The notes below the pieces were generated by a model that worked only from the letters and a program-made list of their open reading frames with translations, had not been told where the DNA came from and ran no database searches. Both the position numbers and the translations under genes were made by a program. From assembly GCF_030866785.1 (NCBI RefSeq), contig NZ_CP133018.1:1674001-1738000 (forward strand): a stretch of DNA of 64,000 nt, written 5' to 3'. Positions 1 to 9,633 of this stretch are shown here, piece after piece. This DNA is from Agromyces protaetiae. Lineage in GTDB: Bacteria; Actinomycetota; Actinomycetes; Actinomycetales; Microbacteriaceae. The number at the start of each line of letters is the position of its first letter. Position 1 is the stretch's first letter.

Positions 1-3000
1 GCGTACGCCTGGCGACGGAGCAGGTGGAAGTACGATGCGGGGGTCGACGGGCGCGCGACGGTCATGTTGTTCTCGGCGCACAGCTGCAGGTACCGCTCGA
101 TGCGCGCGCTGGAGTGGTCGGGGCCTTGCCCTTCGTAGCCGTGGGGGAGCAGCAGCACGACGCTCGAGCGCTGACCCCACTTCTGCTCGGCCGACGAGAT
201 GAACTCGTCGATGATGATCTGCGCGCCGTTCGCGAAGTCGCCGAACTGGGCCTCCCAGAGCACGAGCGCATCGGCTCGCTCGACCGAGTAGCCGTATTCG
301 AAGCCCATCGCGGCGTACTCGCTGAGCAGCGAGTCGTAGATCCAGAACTTCGCCTGGTTCTCCGAGAGGTTCTGCAGGGGCAGCCACTCCTGGCCGTTCG
401 CACGGTCGTGGAGCACCGCGTGCCGCTGCACGAACGTGCCGCGCCGGGCGTCCTGCCCGGCGAACCGCACGGGCGTGCCCTCGAGCAGCAGGGACCCGAG
501 CCCGAGCAGCTCGCCGAAGCCCCAGTCGATCTTGCCGGTGCGGCTCATCTCGTAGCGCTTCGTCAGCAACTGCTGGATCTTCGGGTGGACCGTGAATCCG
601 GCCGGCTTGTTGTTGAACGCATCGCCGATGGCGTGCACGACCTCGAGCGAGACACCGGTGGTCTCGAGCTCGCCCGCGGCGGGTTCGGCGCCGCCGTCGG
701 TGTCCGTGCCCGACCCGCCGACGATCGGGATCGCCCCGGTCTGCGCCGCGTGCGTCTCGGCGAACGCGCGCTCCATGCGGTCCTGGAAGTCGCGGTGCGC
801 CTCTTCGTACTCGTCCTCGGTGATGTCGCCGCGGCCGACGAGCGCCTCGGTGTAGAGCTTGCGCACCGAGCGCTTGGCCTCGATGAGGTTGTACATGAGC
901 GGCTGGGTCATCGAGGGGTCGTCGCCCTCGTTGTGGCCCCGGCGACGGTAGCACACGAGGTCGATGACCACGTCGCGCTTGAACTCCTGCCGGTACCGGA
1001 AGGCGAGCTCGGCGACCCGCACGACGGCCTCGGGGTCGTCGCCGTTCACGTGGAAGATCGGCGCCTGGATCGTCTTCGCCACGTCCGTCGAGTAGATCGA
1101 GGAGCGCGCGTCGCCGGGGACGGTCGTGAAGCCGACCTGATTGTTGATGTTGACGTGGATCGTGCCGCCCGTGCGGTACCCGCGCAGCTGCGACATCTGC
1201 ATCGTCTCGAGCACGACGCCCTGGCCGGCCATGGCGGCGTCGCCGTGCACGAGGATCGGCAGCGTCGAGAAGGTGCCGATGGGCTTGCGGTCCTGCTTGG
1301 CGCGGACGATGCCCTCGAGCACCCCGTCGACCGCCTCCAGATGCGACGGGTTCGCGGCGAGGGTGACGGTGATCTGCTCGCCCTCGTCCGCGGTGAAGGT
1401 GCCCTCGGTGCCGAGGTGGTACTTCACGTCGCCTGAGCCGTGCGCACTGGCGGTGCCCTCGAACTCTTGGAAGACCTGACCGTAGGTCTTGCCGGCGATG
1501 TTCGTCAGGACGTTCAGCCGGCCGCGGTGCGCCATGCCGATCGCGACCTCGTCGAGGCCTTCCTTCGCCGCGCCCTGGAGGATCTCGTCGAGCAGTGCGA
1601 TGACGGACTCGCCGCCCTCGAGGCTGAAGCGCTTCTGCCCGACGTACTTCGTCTGCAGGAACGTCTCGAACGCCTCGGCCTCGTTCAGCTTGCGGAGGAT
1701 CCGCATCTGCTCGTTGTGGTTGGGCTTCTCGTACTTGCGCTCGACCTGGTGCTGGATCCACTTTCGCTGCACGGGGTCTTGGATGTGCATGTACTCGATG
1801 CCGATCGTGCGGCAGTACGAGTCGCGGAGGATGCCGAGGATGTCGCGGAGCAGCGCGGTGCGGGTGTCGCCGAAGCCGCCCGTCACGAACTCGCGGTCGA
1901 GGTCCCAGAACGTGAGGCCGTGACTGTCGAGGTCGAGGTCGGGGTGCGAGCGCTGCACGTACTCGAGCGGGTCGATGTCGGCCATGAGGTGGCCCCGCAC
2001 GCGGAACGCGTTGATGAGCTCTTGCACGCGCGAGGTCTTGTCGATCGCGCTGGCCAGATCGACGTTGATGTCGGGCGCCCACCGGATGGGCTCGTACGGC
2101 AGGCGGAGCGCGGCGAAGATGTCCTCGTAGAAGCCGCGCTGCCCGATGAGCAGCTCATGCACCTTCTTCAAGAACTCGCCGGAGCCCGCACCCTGGATCA
2201 CGCGGTGGTCGTAGGTCGAGGTGAGCGTGATCGTCTTGCCGACGGCGAGGTTCGCCAGGGTCTTCTCGCTGGAGCCCTGGAACTCGGCGGGGTATTCGAG
2301 CGCACCTGCGCCGATGATGCACCCCTGCCCCTTCATGAGGCGCGGGACCGAGTGCACGGTGCCGATGCCGCCGGGGTTGGTCAGCGAGATGGTGGCGCCC
2401 TGGAAGTCGTCGGCCTTGAGCTTGTTCTGCCTGGCGCGGGACACGAGGTCCTCGTACGCGGCGAGGAACTCGTTGAAGGTCATCGTCTCGGCGCGCTTGA
2501 TCGCGGGGACGAGCAGGGCGCGGGTGCCGTCGGGCTTGGGCAGATCGATGGCGATGCCGAGACCGATGTGCGCCGGGCGGACGAGCGACGGCTTGCCGTC
2601 GGGCTCGGAGTAGTAGACGTTCTGGCTCGGGAACTCCTTGAGTGCCTGGATGAGCGCCCAGCCGATGAGATGCGTGAACGAGATCTTGCCGCCGCGGGAG
2701 CGACGGAGGTGATTGTTGATCACGATGCGGTTGTCGATCATGAGCTTCGCCGGCACGGTGCGCACGCTCGTCGCCGTCGGCACGGTGAGCGAGGCGTCCA
2801 TGTTCGCCGCGAGGGCCTTCGGCATGCCCTTCAGCGTCACGACCTCGTCGTGACGCTCCTCATCGGCCACGACCGGCTGCGGACTGGTGACGGGCACGTC
2901 GGCGGGCACCGGCTCGGGCCGCGGCGCCTGCGACGTGGTGCGTGCGGCGGGCGCCTGGCCGAGCACCGGCGCGGGCGCCGTGATGGGCGCCGGCTCCGCG

Positions 3001-3356
3001 GCGGCCGCCTCGCCGGGTGCCGAGGCTGCGGGCGCAGCCGCCTGGTCGGATGCCTCGGCGGGGGCGGATGCCTCGGTGGGGACGGATGCCTCGGTGGCGG
3101 CGGATGCCTCGGCGGGGGCGGATGCCTCGGTGGCGGCCGCATCGCCGGCCGGAGCTGCCGGCCCGTCGGTGTTCCCGTCGGGCGAGCCCTGCGTCTTGGA
3201 CTGGTGGTACTGCTCGAGGACCGGCCACCAGCTTCGGTCCACCGTCGACGGATCAGCGACGTACTTCTCGTACATCTCGTCGACGAGCCATTCATTGGCT
3301 CCGAACTCCGCCGCCGTATGCTCCTCAGAACCCGACCCGGTCAATTGGCTCGACAC
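1..3356 (-). CDS. kgd: Multifunctional 2-oxoglutarate decarboxylase/dehydrogenase E1-E2 fusion, C-terminus cut by window edge
   Basis: This is the actinobacterial Kgd/SucA enzyme, which decarboxylates 2-oxoglutarate with thiamine diphosphate and transfers the succinyl group in the TCA-cycle complex. I chose the GTG at 3356 because it follows an AGAG-rich ribosome site and gives the conserved amino end ([15 protein letters not shown]). An Ala/Pro-rich linker fills about residues 58-175. An E2-like acyltransferase domain follows, with the active-site stretch [11 protein letters not shown] near residue 384. The E1 part shows MAHRGRLN near 607 and the thiamine-diphosphate region GDAAMAGQG to NNQVGF near 700-740. 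About 1118 codons are visible. From the usual family length, roughly 100-130 C-terminal residues lie outside the window. The gene is divergent from guaB1. I am very sure of the family. Confidence 0.97.
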   Translation of the reverse strand, partial: MSSQLTGSGSEEHTAAEFGANEWLVDEMYEKYVADPSTVDRSWWPVLEQYHQSKTQGSPDGNTDGPAAPAGDAAATEASAPAEASAATEASVPTEASAPAEASDQAAAPAASAPGEAAAAEPAPITAPAPVLGQAPAARTTSQAPRPEPVPADVPVTSPQPVVADEERHDEVVTLKGMPKALAANMDASLTVPTATSVRTVPAKLMIDNRIVINNHLRRSRGGKISFTHLIGWALIQALKEFPSQNVYYSEPDGKPSLVRPAHIGLGIAIDLPKPDGTRALLVPAIKRAETMTFNEFLAAYEDLVSRARQNKLKADDFQGATISLTNPGGIGTVHSVPRLMKGQGCIIGAGALEYPAEFQGSSEKTLANLAVGKTITLTSTYDHRVIQGAGSGEFLKKVHELLIGQRGFYEDIFAALRLPYEPIRWAPDINVDLASAIDKTSRVQELINAFRVRGHLMADIDPLEYVQRSHPDLDLDSHGLTFWDLDREFVTGGFGDTRTALLRDILGILRDSYCRTIGIEYMHIQDPVQRKWIQHQVERKYEKPNHNEQMRILRKLNEAEAFETFLQTKYVGQKRFSLEGGESVIALLDEILQGAAKEGLDEVAIGMAHRGRLNVLTNIAGKTYGQVFQEFEGTASAHGSGDVKYHLGTEGTFTADEGEQITVTLAANPSHLEAVDGVLEGIVRAKQDRKPIGTFSTLPILVHGDAAMAGQGVVLETMQMSQLRGYRTGGTIHVNINNQVGFTTVPGDARSSIYSTDVAKTIQAPIFHVNGDDPEAVVRVAELAFRYRQEFKRDVVIDLVCYRRRGHNEGDDPSMTQPLMYNLIEAKRSVRKLYTEALVGRGDITEDEYEEAHRDFQDRMERAFAETHAAQTGAIPIVGGSGTDTDGGAEPAAGELETTGVSLEVVHAIGDAFNNKPAGFTVHPKIQQLLTKRYEMSRTGKIDWGFGELLGLGSLLLEGTPVRFAGQDARRGTFVQRHAVLHDRANGQEWLPLQNLSENQAKFWIYDSLLSEYAAMGFEYGYSVERADALVLWEAQFGDFANGAQIIIDEFISSAEQKWGQRSSVVLLLPHGYEGQGPDHSSARIERYLQLCAENNMTVARPSTPASYFHLLRRQAY
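3048..3137. repeat. Five tandem 18-bp repeats inside the kgd linker
   Basis: Five units begin at 3048, 3066, 3084, 3102 and 3120. Each opens with GGATGCCTCG and then varies at one or two bases. On the coding (minus) strand they encode hexapeptides of the [18 protein letters not shown] type. They extend the flexible linker between the N-terminal segment and the E2-like domain of Kgd. Copy number probably varies between strains (inference). Confidence 0.9.
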
Positions 3357-3512
3357 AGCCTCTCGCCCACTCTCTCCGTTGACGCTGGTTGCCTTCACGG
3401 CGATGAGCCACGACACGCCATCGCGCTGGACCCGATCACCCAATGAACAAGCCTAACCCCCGGCCGGGCCGGGCCGGCACACCGGCCGGGCCGCGTCGCC
3501 TCCGCTGCGAGG

Positions 3513-3518
3513 TAGCGT
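3513..3518 (+). promoter_or_regulatory. Putative -10 element of guaB1 (leaderless)
   Basis: TAGCGT lies seven bases before the ATG at 3526. That spacing puts the predicted transcription start at or next to the start codon, so the message is probably leaderless. No -35 element is obvious. Confidence 0.4.
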
Positions 3519-3525
3519 GGAAGCC

Positions 3526-4965
3526 ATGGAGTTCTATCGGACGGCGCCCACTCACGACCTGACGTACTCCGATGTGTTCCTCGTGCCGTCGCGATCCGGG
3601 GTGACCAGCCGGCTCGACGTCTCGCTGGCGACCGACGACGGCTCGGGCGCGAGCGTGCCGATCGTGTCCGCCAACATGAACTCGGTGACGGGCCCGCGAC
3701 TCGCCGCGACGCTCGCCCGCCGGGGCGGCCTCAGCGTGCTCCCGCAGGACCTGCATCTCCAGGAGCTCGACCAGGCGATCCGCTGGGTGAAGTCCCAGCC
3801 GGTCGCCTACGACACCCCGCACGTGTTCTCGCCGGACGCCACGGCCGCCGATGCGCTGCTCGTCCCGCCCGCCGCGGCCGGCCACGGCGTGGTGCTCGAG
3901 GATGCCGACGGCGGCTTCGCCGGGTGCATCCCGGCCGAGCGGCTCGGCACCGCGCTGCCCGATGCCCGTCTCGGCGACCTGGTGCACGGCGACCTCGCGT
4001 CGATCGACGCGGACGAGGTGGACTCGCCGCGCCGCGCGTTCGACCTGATGGTCGACGCCGGGCTGGAGTTCGCGCCGGTGCTGCGCCACGGCCGGATCGT
4101 GGGCACGTTGAGTCGGCGCAGCGCGCTCCGCGGCACGATCTACGCGCCGAACGTCGACCGTGACGGCCGGCTTCGGGTCGCCGCGGCGGTGGGCATCAAC
4201 GGCGACGTCGCCGCCAAGGCGAAGGCCCTCGCCGATGCGGGGGTGGACCTGCTGGTCGTGGACACCGCGCACGGCCACCAGGAGGGCATGCTCCGCGCGA
4301 TCCGCGCGGTGCGTGAGCTCGGTCTCGACCTGCCGATCGCGGCCGGGAACATCGTCACCGCCGACGGCGTGGCCGACCTGGTCGACGCGGGCGCGAGCGT
4401 GCTCAAGGTCGGTGTGGGGCCTGGCGCGATGTGCACGACGCGGATGATGACGGCCGTCGGCCGGCCCCAGTTCTCGGCGGTGCTCGAGACCGCCGAAGCG
4501 GCGCGTGAGCACGGCGCGCACGTGTGGGCGGACGGCGGCGTGCGCTACCCGCGCGACGTCGCGCTCGCGCTGGCCGCCGGGGCGTCGGCGGTGATGATCG
4601 GCTCGTGGTTCGCGGGCACGATCGAGGCGCCTGGCACGCTCCGCGTCGACGACGCCGGCCGAGCGTTCAAAGAGAGCTGGGGGATGGCCTCGACCAAGGC
4701 GGTGCGCGAACGCTTCGACCGGCTCTCGCCCTACGAGCTCGCACGCCGCGAGCTGTTCGCCGAGGGCATCTCGTCGTCCTCGATCTACCTCGATCCGCTG
4801 CGGCCGTCCGTCGAAGACCTGCTGGACATGATCACCTCGGGCGTGCGCAGCTCGTTCACGTACGCCGGGGCGCGCAGTCTCGCCGAGTTCCGCGACCGGG
4901 CGAGGGTCGGCATCCAGTCGGCGGCCGGCTACGAGGAGGGGAAGGCGCTGCCCGTCAGCTGGTGA
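3526..4965 (+). CDS. guaB1: GuaB1-family IMP dehydrogenase-related protein (probable GMP reductase)
   Basis: This is a 479-residue member of the IMPDH/GMP reductase family, here of the actinobacterial GuaB1 type. Mycobacterial GuaB1 has been shown to act as a GMP reductase in purine salvage. The amino end (LTYSDVFLVPS) forms the barrel entry. Two CBS-like repeats occupy about residues 95-205. The catalytic loop reads GPGAMCTTR, with the nucleophilic Cys at about 303. A GTG three codons upstream (3517) is also in frame, but I prefer the ATG at 3526, which has a -10-like TAGCGT just upstream and gives the family-like start MEFYRTAP. Whether it uses GMP or IMP cannot be read from the sequence alone. 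Confidence 0.93.
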   Translation: MEFYRTAPTHDLTYSDVFLVPSRSGVTSRLDVSLATDDGSGASVPIVSANMNSVTGPRLAATLARRGGLSVLPQDLHLQELDQAIRWVKSQPVAYDTPHVFSPDATAADALLVPPAAAGHGVVLEDADGGFAGCIPAERLGTALPDARLGDLVHGDLASIDADEVDSPRRAFDLMVDAGLEFAPVLRHGRIVGTLSRRSALRGTIYAPNVDRDGRLRVAAAVGINGDVAAKAKALADAGVDLLVVDTAHGHQEGMLRAIRAVRELGLDLPIAAGNIVTADGVADLVDAGASVLKVGVGPGAMCTTRMMTAVGRPQFSAVLETAEAAREHGAHVWADGGVRYPRDVALALAAGASAVMIGSWFAGTIEAPGTLRVDDAGRAFKESWGMASTKAVRERFDRLSPYELARRELFAEGISSSSIYLDPLRPSVEDLLDMITSGVRSSFTYAGARSLAEFRDRARVGIQSAAGYEEGKALPVSW

Positions 4966-4996
4966 TCGTCAGCGGCCACATTCCGCGCGATCTCGG

Positions 4997-5002
4997 TAGA
5001 CT
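4997..5002 (+). promoter_or_regulatory. Putative -10 element upstream of the CNNM/CorC pair
   Basis: TAGACT lies nine bases before the ATG of a small ORF at 5012 and is the only promoter-like sequence in the 116-base gap after guaB1. It would start the transcript within about three bases of that ATG. Confidence 0.4.
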
Positions 5003-5011
5003 GAGGCGATC

Positions 5012-5089
5012 ATGGACGAACCCCCTTCATCGACCTCACCCGGTCATAGACCCTCGCCCGTGACGTATCGGGCAGCGGCCGATGTCTGA
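5012..5089 (+). CDS. Possible 25-residue leader ORF overlapping the start of the CNNM/CorC gene
   Basis: The ORF begins MDEPPSSTSPGHRP and ends TGA at 5087-5089, eight bases past the A of the downstream ATG at 5082. It starts just after a TAGACT -10-like element, so its message would be essentially leaderless. The overlap would let ribosomes finishing here restart on the downstream gene, which has no strong ribosome-binding site of its own. The peptide is rich in Pro and Ser and resembles nothing I recognise. It is inferred from position only and could be chance. Confidence 0.3.
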   Translation: MDEPPSSTSPGHRPSPVTYRAAADV

Positions 5090-6419
5090 GTGGATCCTCC
5101 TCGCCATCGGTCTCCTGCTCACGATCGGCACGGGCTTGTTCGTTGCGAGCGAGTTCGCGCTCGTGAACCTCGACCGTGCCGACCTCGAGGCACGCCGTGC
5201 GAAGGGTGAGACCAAGCTCGGTCTCACGATCGCCGCCCTGAAGATCACGTCCACGCACCTGTCGAGTGCGCAGCTCGGCATCACGCTGACCACGTTGCTG
5301 ACCGGGTACACCATGGAGCCAGCGATCTCGTCGCTGCTCGCCGGCCCGCTCGCGGCGATCGGTGTCGCCGAGGCGCTCGTGCGGCCGCTCGGGGCGATCA
5401 CGGCGATGGTCGTCGCCACGCTGCTGTCCATGCTGATCGGCGAGCTCGTGCCCAAGAACTTCGCGCTCGCGTTGCCGCGTGCCACGGCGAAGGTCGTCAT
5501 CCCGTTCCAGACCGCCTTCACCTGGTTCTTCCGGCCCGCGATCGTGGTGCTCAACGGTTCCGCGAACGCACTGCTCCGTGCGATGGGCATCGAGCCTAAA
5601 GAGGAGCTCTCCGGCGCCCGCTCGGCCGAGGAGCTGTCGTCGTTGGTCCGGCGTTCGGCCAGCGCCGGCCTGCTCGAGCAGGACACGGCCACGCTGCTCG
5701 GCCGCACGCTGCGGTTCTCCGAGCACGACGCGTCGGACGTGATGACGCCGCGGCCTCGGGTGGCGGCCGTGCAGCGATCCGAGTCGACCGAGACGGTGCT
5801 GGACCTGGCGCGCCAGACGGGATACTCGCGCTTTCCGGTCTACGAGGAGGACCTCGACGACATCGTGGGCGTCGTGCACGTGAAGCAGGCCGTGTCGGTA
5901 CCCCGCGAGCGCCGTCCCGACGTCCCCGCATCGGCGCTGCAGACCGAGGTGGTCCGCGTTCCCGAGACGATGACGCTCGACACGCTGCTCGGCGAGTTGC
6001 GCGGGCGCGGCTACCAGATGGCGGTCGTCGTCGACGAGTACGGTGGGACGGCCGGCGTCGTGACCCTCGAAGACCTCGTCGAAGAGCTCGTGGGCGAGGT
6101 CGCCGACGAGCACGATCGCGCGCGTGCCGGCATCGTTCGCCGGGGCGACGAGGTGAGCTTCCCCGGGAGCCTGCGGCCCGACGAGCTGCTCGATCGGACG
6201 CGGATCCGGGTGCCGGAAGACGGCGACTACGAGACCGTGGCCGGCTTCGTCGTGAGCCTGCTGGGGCGGCTGCCGGTCGTCGGTGACGAGGTGCCCGTCG
6301 AGGGCGGGCGATTGGTCGTCCAGCGGGTGGAGGGCCGCCGGATCGACCGACTCAGGTTCATCCCCGATCCGGATCCGGATCCGGACGACGAGGGCGCACG
6401 GCCGGAGGGGTCGCGATGA
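5082..6419 (+). CDS. Hemolysin-family CNNM/CorC-type membrane protein
   Basis: This 445-residue integral membrane protein belongs to the CNNM/CorC (formerly hemolysin C) family. Relatives are linked to Mg2+/Co2+ transport and sensing, and the family includes true transporters. A hydrophobic DUF21/CNNM core with about four membrane segments covers residues 1-200. A pair of CBS modules covers about 215-335 ([12 protein letters not shown], then [17 protein letters not shown]). A CorC_HlyC domain covers about 350-435. The C-terminal tail repeats DPDPDPDD. The stop overlaps the next gene by four bases (ATGA), so the two paralogues form one operon and may work as a pair. Confidence 0.92.
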   Translation: MSEWILLAIGLLLTIGTGLFVASEFALVNLDRADLEARRAKGETKLGLTIAALKITSTHLSSAQLGITLTTLLTGYTMEPAISSLLAGPLAAIGVAEALVRPLGAITAMVVATLLSMLIGELVPKNFALALPRATAKVVIPFQTAFTWFFRPAIVVLNGSANALLRAMGIEPKEELSGARSAEELSSLVRRSASAGLLEQDTATLLGRTLRFSEHDASDVMTPRPRVAAVQRSESTETVLDLARQTGYSRFPVYEEDLDDIVGVVHVKQAVSVPRERRPDVPASALQTEVVRVPETMTLDTLLGELRGRGYQMAVVVDEYGGTAGVVTLEDLVEELVGEVADEHDRARAGIVRRGDEVSFPGSLRPDELLDRTRIRVPEDGDYETVAGFVVSLLGRLPVVGDEVPVEGGRLVVQRVEGRRIDRLRFIPDPDPDPDDEGARPEGSR

Positions 6420-7453
6420 ACGACTGGATCGGTCTCGCGTGGCTGGTCGTGCTGCTCGCGGGCAACGCGTTCTTCGTCGGCGCCGAGTTCGCCGTGATCT
6501 CGGCTCGCCGATCGCAGATCGAGCCGCTCGCCGAGCGCGGCAGCCGCAGGGCGAAGACGGCACTGTGGGCGATGGAGCATGCGACGCTCATGCTCGCGAT
6601 GAGCCAGCTCGGCATCACCATCTGCTCGCTCCTCATCCTGAACGTGTCGGAGCCGGCGATCCACCACCTCCTCGAGATCCCGCTGCACCTGACGGGCTGG
6701 CCCGAGGAGGTCATCGGCACGATCGCGTTCGTGATCGCGCTCGTGCTCGTGTCGTACCTGCACGTGGTCTTCGGCGAGATGGTGCCGAAGAACCTGTCCT
6801 TCTCGCTGCCCGACAAGGCGGTCCTGCTGCTCGCACCGCCGCTCGTGTGGATCGCGCGCGTGTTCCGGCCGGCGATCGTGGCCCTGAACGCGACGGCGAA
6901 CGGCGTGCTGCGACTCTTCGGCGTCGAGCCGAAGAGCGAGGCGAACTCGACGTTCACGCTCGAGGAGGTGCAGACCATCGTCGACCGCTCGCGCCGCGAA
7001 GGCGTGCTCGACGATGCCAGCGGCACGCTGACCGCGGCGTTCGAGTTCACGACGAAGCGCGTGAGCGACGTCGCGGTGCCGATGGCGCAGCTCGTGAGCC
7101 TGCCCCCGACGGCGACACCCGCCGACGTCGAGCGCGCGGTCGCGCGGCACGGCTTCTCGCGGTACGTGTTGCTCGGCGAGGACGGCGAGCCGGCCGGGTA
7201 CGTGCACCTCAAGGATGTGATCGATCTCGAGAACGGCGAGTTCGACGACCCGCTGCCCGCCAAACGCGTGCGGCGCCTGGTCTCGATCTTCGACGAGACC
7301 GACCTCGAAGACGCGCTCGCGACCATGCGGCGCCTCGGCACCCACGTCGCGCGTGCGTTCGACCGGGAGGGTGCGACGACGGGTGTGATCTTCCTCGAGG
7401 ACATCATCGAGGAGCTCGTCGGCGAGGTGCAGGACGCGACCAGACGTCACTGA
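6416..7453 (+). CDS. Second hemolysin-family CNNM/CBS membrane protein, short form
   Basis: This 345-residue paralogue of the preceding gene is translationally coupled to it through an ATGA overlap. It has the same order: a hydrophobic CNNM core (residues 1-190, including GEMVPKNLSFSLPDKA), then a CBS pair (about 200-335). It ends right after the second CBS module (GVIFLEDIIEELVGEV), so it lacks the CorC_HlyC domain of its neighbour. Long/short pairs of this kind are common in Actinobacteria. A heteromeric assembly is an inference. Transport substrate unknown, probably divalent cations. Confidence 0.9.
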   Translation: MNDWIGLAWLVVLLAGNAFFVGAEFAVISARRSQIEPLAERGSRRAKTALWAMEHATLMLAMSQLGITICSLLILNVSEPAIHHLLEIPLHLTGWPEEVIGTIAFVIALVLVSYLHVVFGEMVPKNLSFSLPDKAVLLLAPPLVWIARVFRPAIVALNATANGVLRLFGVEPKSEANSTFTLEEVQTIVDRSRREGVLDDASGTLTAAFEFTTKRVSDVAVPMAQLVSLPPTATPADVERAVARHGFSRYVLLGEDGEPAGYVHLKDVIDLENGEFDDPLPAKRVRRLVSIFDETDLEDALATMRRLGTHVARAFDREGATTGVIFLEDIIEELVGEVQDATRRH

Positions 7454-7512
7454 CACGGCCGGCGCGCAGGCGGCGTAGACTCCGGACCGACCCGAAGAAT
7501 CGAGGGTTGATC

Positions 7513-7896
7513 ATGTTCGAGTCTGCGTCCGCCTACGCCGTGCTGCCGGCGTCCGATCTCGACCGAGCGCGCCGCTACTGGACGGGTGTGCTGGAGAGCG
7601 AGCCCGAGATGAGCCTCGAGGACGAGGCCTTCTTCATCATGATCGGCGGGATCCGCGTGCTCGTGTACCGTACGCAGTTCGCGGGCACCGCGCAGAACAC
7701 CGCGCTCGGCATCGAGAGCGACGACCTCGACCGCGATATGGAGCGGTTGCGGGAGCGCGGCGTCGAGTTCAACCAGTACGACCTGCCCGGGCTCACGACG
7801 GTCGACGGCGTGGCCGAGATCGACGGGTTGCGCACGGCCTGGTTCACCGACAGCGAGGGGAACATCGTCGCGATCGGCGATCGGGTGCAGGTCTGA
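7513..7896 (+). CDS. VOC-family (glyoxalase-fold) protein
   Basis: This 127-residue protein has the beta-alpha-beta-beta-beta pattern of the vicinal oxygen chelate superfamily: YAVLPASDLDRARRYW at the start of the first module and TAWFTDSEGNIVAIG near the end. Family members include glyoxalases, dioxygenases and drug-binding proteins. The metal ligands of true glyoxalase I are not obvious here, so no reaction can be assigned. The ATG at 7513 follows GAGGG. A TAGACT element at 7476-7481 could drive it separately from the upstream pair. It is followed by nnrD, with no evident functional link. Confidence 0.8.
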   Translation: MFESASAYAVLPASDLDRARRYWTGVLESEPEMSLEDEAFFIMIGGIRVLVYRTQFAGTAQNTALGIESDDLDRDMERLRERGVEFNQYDLPGLTTVDGVAEIDGLRTAWFTDSEGNIVAIGDRVQV

Positions 7897-7930
7897 CCGC
7901 ACGTCCGCGCACGCGTGAGTGTCTGGCCCG

Positions 7931-7936
7931 TAGGGT
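7931..7936 (+). promoter_or_regulatory. Putative -10 element of nnrD (leaderless)
   Basis: TAGGGT lies six bases before the ATG at 7943, which predicts a leaderless message. There is no ribosome-binding site between them. Confidence 0.4.
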
Positions 7937-7942
7937 TGGGCC

Positions 7943-8800
7943 ATGGACGAGGGTGCCTGGTCGGAGTGGGCGGCCGTCGACGCGGCGGCGTGGGTGCGGC
8001 GGCCTGCGGCCGGCGACGACAAGTACCGGCGCGGGGTGCTGGGCGTCATCACCGGCTCGACGGAGTTCCCGGGGGCCGCAGTACTCGGCGTCGAGGCGGC
8101 CCATCGCGCGGGCCTCGGCATGGTCCGCTACATCGGTCCGAGGCCGGTCCGGGCGGCCGTGCTGTCGCGTCGGCCCGAGACGGTGACGCAGTCGGGTCGC
8201 GTGCAGGCGTGGCTGCTGGGCTCCGGCATGGATGCCTCGCATCGCACCTTCGTCCTCTCAGGCGACCTGCAGCACGCGCTCGCCTCGGGCGTGCCGGTCG
8301 TGCTCGACGCCGGCGGACTCGATCTCGTCGGCACCCACAACGGCCCGACGGTGATCACGCCGCACGCGCGCGAGCTCGCGACCCTGCTGGTGTCGCGCGA
8401 GATCCGCACGACGCGCGACGCGGTGCTCGACAACCCCGCCGGGTGGGCGGCGCGCGCGGCCCACGAGCTCGGCGTGGTGGTGCTGTTGAAGGGCGCGGTG
8501 ACCCACGTCGCGGATCCCTCGGGCCGGCGGCTGCGCGTGGCCGCGTCCACGCACTGGCTCGCCACGGCCGGCACCGGCGACGTCCTGGGCGGGGTGCTGG
8601 GTGCCCTCGTGGCGGGTCACCACGACGAGATCATGACGGATGCCACGGTGCTGACCTCGCTCGCGGCGTCGGCCGCGTTCGTGCACGCCGAGGCGGGCCG
8701 GCTCGCGAGCGAGCGGTTCGGCGGCGGTCCGATCGCGGCGCTCGACGTGGCCGAGGCGGTTCCGCACATCATCGGCCGGCTGCTCACGCTGGTCGAGTAG
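7943..8800 (+). CDS. nnrD: ADP-dependent NAD(P)H-hydrate dehydratase
   Basis: NnrD repairs damaged NAD(P)H by dehydrating the hydrate (NADHX/NADPHX) in an ADP-dependent reaction in the cytoplasm. The 285-residue protein is the stand-alone ribokinase-like dehydratase; the epimerase domain (NnrE) found in fused versions is absent. Diagnostic stretches are GSTEFPGAAVLGVEAAHR (about residues 37-54), TPHARELA (about 139-146), VLLKGAVTHVADP, and the nucleotide-site motif TAGTGDVLGGVLGAL (about 209-223). It ends 83 bases before the convergent amino-acid transporter operon. Confidence 0.93.
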   Translation: MDEGAWSEWAAVDAAAWVRRPAAGDDKYRRGVLGVITGSTEFPGAAVLGVEAAHRAGLGMVRYIGPRPVRAAVLSRRPETVTQSGRVQAWLLGSGMDASHRTFVLSGDLQHALASGVPVVLDAGGLDLVGTHNGPTVITPHARELATLLVSREIRTTRDAVLDNPAGWAARAAHELGVVVLLKGAVTHVADPSGRRLRVAASTHWLATAGTGDVLGGVLGALVAGHHDEIMTDATVLTSLAASAAFVHAEAGRLASERFGGGPIAALDVAEAVPHIIGRLLTLVE

Positions 8801-8823
8801 CACGCGACGGAGGAGCACGCGCA

Positions 8824-8847
8824 TCGAGACCTGGCGCCGGGTCTCGA
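8824..8847. terminator. Weak hairpin between convergent nnrD and ABC genes
   Basis: TCGAGACC (8824-8831) pairs perfectly with GGTCTCGA (8840-8847) across an eight-base loop. No T-run follows, so a bidirectional terminator role is only inferred from its place between two gene ends. Confidence 0.4.
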
Positions 8848-8883
8848 GACGCTGACGCCCGCTACCCGACCAGCGTGCGGGGC

Positions 8884-9633
8884 CTACAGGAACCGGGCCA
8901 GGAATTCCCTCGTGCGCGGCTCACGCGGGGCGCTGAGCAGCTCGGCCGCTGGCCCCTCCTCGAGGATGCGCCCGTGCTCCAGGAACACGACACGGTCGGC
9001 GACCTCGCGCGCGAACGCCATCTCATGCGTGGCCATCAGGATCGTCGTCCCGCGTTCGGCGAGCGAGCGCACGAGCGCGAGCACCTCGCCGACGAGCTCC
9101 GGGTCGAGCGCGCTCGTGATCTCATCGAGGAGGAGCAGCTCGGGCTCGGTCAGGATCGCGCGGACGATCGCGACGCGCTGCTGCTGACCGCCCGAGAGGC
9201 GGTCGGGGAACGACCGGGCGAAGTCTTCGAGTCCGATCGTCGCGAGCAACTCGGTGGCCCGGCGCTCGGCCTCGGCGCGAGGCATCCGGTGCACGAGGCG
9301 CGCCGCGAGCGTGACGTTGTCGAGCACGCTGAGATGCGGGAACAGGTTGTAGTGCTGGAAGACCGCGCCGATGCGGCCGCGCACGCGGTCCGCGTTCACC
9401 CGCGGATCGCTGATGTCGTCGCCCGTCAAGCGGATGACGCCGTCGTCGACGGGCTCGAGCAGGTTCACGGTGCGCAGCAGCGTGGACTTGCCGGACCCCG
9501 AGGCGCCGATCAGTGCGACGACCTCGTGCGCGGAGACGTCGAGGTCGATGCCCTGCAGCACGTGATGGTCGCCGTACGATCTGCGGATGCCTCGGAGGGA
9601 GAGCACCGGGCCGTCCGTGCGCGCTTCGGTCAT
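8884..9633 (-). CDS. Polar amino-acid ABC transporter ATP-binding protein
   Basis: This 249-residue ATPase powers the importer encoded by this three-gene operon. It carries Walker A (GASGSGKST, about residues 42-50), the Q-loop (FQHYNLFPHLS), the ABC signature LSGGQQQR, Walker B (LLLLDEITSALDP) and the switch His in MATHE. The FQHYNLFPH stretch and overall length match the GlnQ/HisP type. The ATG at 9633 overlaps the stop of the permease by four bases (ATGA on the minus strand), so it is translated coupled to it. The substrate is probably a polar amino acid, by family only. Confidence 0.93.
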   Translation of the reverse strand: MTEARTDGPVLSLRGIRRSYGDHHVLQGIDLDVSAHEVVALIGASGSGKSTLLRTVNLLEPVDDGVIRLTGDDISDPRVNADRVRGRIGAVFQHYNLFPHLSVLDNVTLAARLVHRMPRAEAERRATELLATIGLEDFARSFPDRLSGGQQQRVAIVRAILTEPELLLLDEITSALDPELVGEVLALVRSLAERGTTILMATHEMAFAREVADRVVFLEHGRILEEGPAAELLSAPREPRTREFLARFL

